A stretch of DNA of 64,000 bases from CAKVLS01 sp045651685 (GTDB lineage Bacteria > Bacillota > Clostridia > Christensenellales > UBA1242), in NCBI GenBank assembly GCA_045651685.1, contig JAZRSV010000023.1:22623-86622 (forward strand). Reading direction: 5' to 3'. The notes under the pieces are model-generated. The model did no database searches and had not been told where the DNA came from. It worked only from the letters and a program-made list of their open reading frames with translations. Shown piece by piece: positions 62,483 through 64,000 of this stretch (positions are counted from its first letter, which is position 1; each line of letters opens with the position of its first letter). Position numbers and translations under genes: made by a program.

Positions 62483-62938
62483 ATGGAAGAAAGATTTAGA
62501 ACTTTTACAGTGCTTATAACCAGACTTTATAGGGCTATTCGTAAAATCAAGAATGAAGAAACAGAAGAATATGGCTTGACCAATCCACATGTGTCTTGCT
62601 TATATTATTTGTATAAAGAGCAGTCTTTAACGCTAAAAGAATTGGTTGACATCTGTTTAGAAGACAAAGCTATTTTGTCAAAGGCAATCGCTCACCTAGA
62701 AGAAAACGAGTTAATTATTTGCGATACTAACCAAAAAAAAAGATACAATAGCTATTTTACCCTTACCAACAAGGGGCTTGCTATTGCAAAAAGTATTGCA
62801 AGTAAAATTGACAACATCTTAAATTATGCAAGTTCAGATATCAATGACAAAGATAGAGAAATAATGTACAAGTCATTAACATCAATTAGCGACAAGCTAG
62901 ACAAATTTTGTGAAAAATATGAAGGAGAAGAAGAATAA
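62483..62938 (+). CDS. MarR-family transcriptional regulator
   Basis: 151 residues behind AAAGGGG. LTLKELVDICLEDKAILSKA is the recognition-helix region (about 50-70) and RYNSYFTLTNKG is the wing. It lies two bases before degV copy 2 and behind twin palindromes, so it probably represses its own operon. In FabT-like MarR regulators the ligand is an acyl chain; given the DegV partner, a fatty-acid signal is plausible. Confidence 0.9.
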   Translation: MEERFRTFTVLITRLYRAIRKIKNEETEEYGLTNPHVSCLYYLYKEQSLTLKELVDICLEDKAILSKAIAHLEENELIICDTNQKKRYNSYFTLTNKGLAIAKSIASKIDNILNYASSDINDKDREIMYKSLTSISDKLDKFCEKYEGEEE

Positions 62939-62939
62939 T

Positions 62940-63788
62940 ATGTCAGTAAAATTAGTTATAGAATCATCTAGCGATATAAATAGCACAGAAGCACAAAAAC
63001 TAGGCGTCACTATGCTGCCTATACCAATTATGTTTGGAGAAGAAGAATTTTCTGATGGAGTTGACATAACCCAAGAACAATTTTATGAAAAGTTAGTAAA
63101 ATCTCCAACCCTACCAAAAACAAGCATGATCAATGCATTTACCTTTGAAGAAACTTTTAAGGAGCATGTCGAAAATGGCGATGAAGTTGTTTGTATTGTT
63201 CTTTCTTCTGCATTGTCTGGCACATGCAATGCAGCAAAAACAGCAGCAGAAGCTTTTAAAGACAAAGTATATGTTGTAGATAGTTTGAGCGCAACAGCAG
63301 GATCAAAACTTTTGATAGAATATGCTTTGACACTAATATCTCAAGGCAAATCTGCAAAAGAAATTTTTGAAATACTAGAAGAAAAGAAAAACAAACTTAA
63401 AATTTTCGCCATGGTTGACACACTAAAATACTTAAAAAAAGGTGGAAGAGTATCTCCCCTTGTTGCCTTTGCCGGCGAACTAATGGGCATCAAACCGATG
63501 GTTTCGCTTATCAATGGAAAAGTAGAAGTTGTTGGCAAAGTTATCGGCCTAAAAAAAGCAATTAATTATATCAATACTGAAATCGAAAAAGCTGGTGGTA
63601 TTGACTTTGATATGCCATTTTATACTATTTATTCTGGCAACGATCAGACAAAAATAAACAACTATATTAATGACAATGCACAACTTTGGGAGTGTGGAGC
63701 CGAAAAGGTAAGAAAAAACTGCATTGGAGCAACCATTGGTACACATGTAGGCCCTGGAGCTATAGGCATAATATTCTTTGCTAAATAA
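62940..63788 (+). CDS. DegV-family fatty-acid-binding protein (copy 2)
   Basis: 282 residues from ATG 62940, one base after the marR TAA; an in-frame ATG within marR is less likely. VIESSSDINS (DegV opening), LSSALSGTCNAAKTAA, LKYLKKGGRVSP and HVGPGAIGI are all present. Copy 1 at 59763 is about as long and clearly related. The operon with a MarR regulator suggests that this copy is inducible. A terminator follows. Confidence 0.92.
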   Translation: MSVKLVIESSSDINSTEAQKLGVTMLPIPIMFGEEEFSDGVDITQEQFYEKLVKSPTLPKTSMINAFTFEETFKEHVENGDEVVCIVLSSALSGTCNAAKTAAEAFKDKVYVVDSLSATAGSKLLIEYALTLISQGKSAKEIFEILEEKKNKLKIFAMVDTLKYLKKGGRVSPLVAFAGELMGIKPMVSLINGKVEVVGKVIGLKKAINYINTEIEKAGGIDFDMPFYTIYSGNDQTKINNYINDNAQLWECGAEKVRKNCIGATIGTHVGPGAIGIIFFAK

Positions 63789-63815
63789 AAACACGGATAA
63801 ACCGTGTTTTTTTTA
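63786..63815 (+). terminator. Terminator of marR-degV
   Basis: AACACGG/CCGTGTT and a T-run. Confidence 0.85.
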
Positions 63816-63944
63816 CTTATTTTTTCAAATAAGGCTTATTATTTTTATATAAAAGATTACCTTTTGCAAGTTGGTTAAAAATTGTTTTTGCACTTTACTT
63901 ATTCTCTCTTTTATGATATTCTCTCTTAAAAGGGGAAATCAAAA

Positions 63945-64000
63945 ATGGAAGAATACTTAAAAACAATACCTTTCTCAATACAAGAATTTGCTTCAAATCT
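63945..64000 (+). CDS. Partial gene cut by the right edge
   Basis: ATG 63945 follows AAAAGGGG. Eighteen codons are visible, beginning MEEYLKTIPFSIQEFA. Too little to name a product. Confidence 0.5.
   Translation, partial: MEEYLKTIPFSIQEFASN

Overview
The window is low-GC bacterial DNA using the standard code (TGA is used as a stop). Shine-Dalgarno sites are mostly AGGAG-like, promoters are sigma-A type (TTGACT-N17-TATAAT), and intrinsic terminators are abundant. The gene set suggests an uncultured anaerobic Clostridia-type Firmicute: PrsA-like lipoprotein, Mfd, bL9, MscL, pyruvate formate-lyase with its activase, rubrerythrin and DegV proteins. No rRNA gene is present, so this placement is an inference.

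Left core (1-20.5 kb). A mostly leftward housekeeping block holds a flippase-like membrane protein cut by the window edge, a PrsA-like foldase, mfd, pth, an unusual two-gene GlmU, tadA, an M14 peptidase, rlmH, two CPBP proteases, a YycJ-like metallo-beta-lactamase and an M1-type lipoprotein. Rightward mscL, a HExxH protein, rplI and malQ follow. Between them sit a zinc-ribbon membrane protein, a DUF1540-like protein and a 33-residue hydrophobic peptide with its own promoter and terminator.

Island (about 20.6-36.5 kb). A tRNA-Arg(CCT) gene is cut in its anticodon loop. Its 5' half and promoter lie at 36.52-36.64 kb; its 3' half and terminator lie at 20.54-20.62 kb, and the two acceptor strands still pair. 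Further tRNA-Arg pieces at 24.0 and 26.5 kb and one intact tRNA-Arg(CCT) at 36.32 kb mark accreted elements. The small left segment carries an InlB/GLUG-repeat lipoprotein. The larger segment carries a KAP NTPase, three small leftward genes, a GIY-YIG protein, a HinfI-like restriction-modification cluster, a non-coding region of about 1 kb, a winged-helix protein, an excisionase-like protein, a tyrosine integrase and a nuclease plus SMC-like ATPase pair. The non-coding region has two inverted iteron arrays, a probable small RNA and an array of five AATGN-loop hairpins. The whole looks like a satellite or integrative element devoted to defence.

Right core (36.8-64 kb). pflA-pflB, a transglutaminase-like protein and leuS come first. 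leuS is preceded by a 12-codon leader peptide with three leucine codons that overlap an anti-Shine-Dalgarno segment, which predicts translational attenuation. A leftward block follows: a DUF4097-like membrane protein, a short alaS, dnaB, a small membrane protein, typA and a lipoprotein. After that come rubrerythrin, a CYTH-like protein, a PfkB kinase, a tandem nucleoside hydrolase, an unknown repeat protein, a second HExxH protein, two degV genes (one behind an autoregulated marR) and a leaderless unknown gene.

Most noteworthy: the leuS leader, the hairpin and iteron region, the split tRNA with nested remnants, the nuclease-SMC pair, the 33-residue peptide, the degenerate GlmU half and two apparently leaderless genes.
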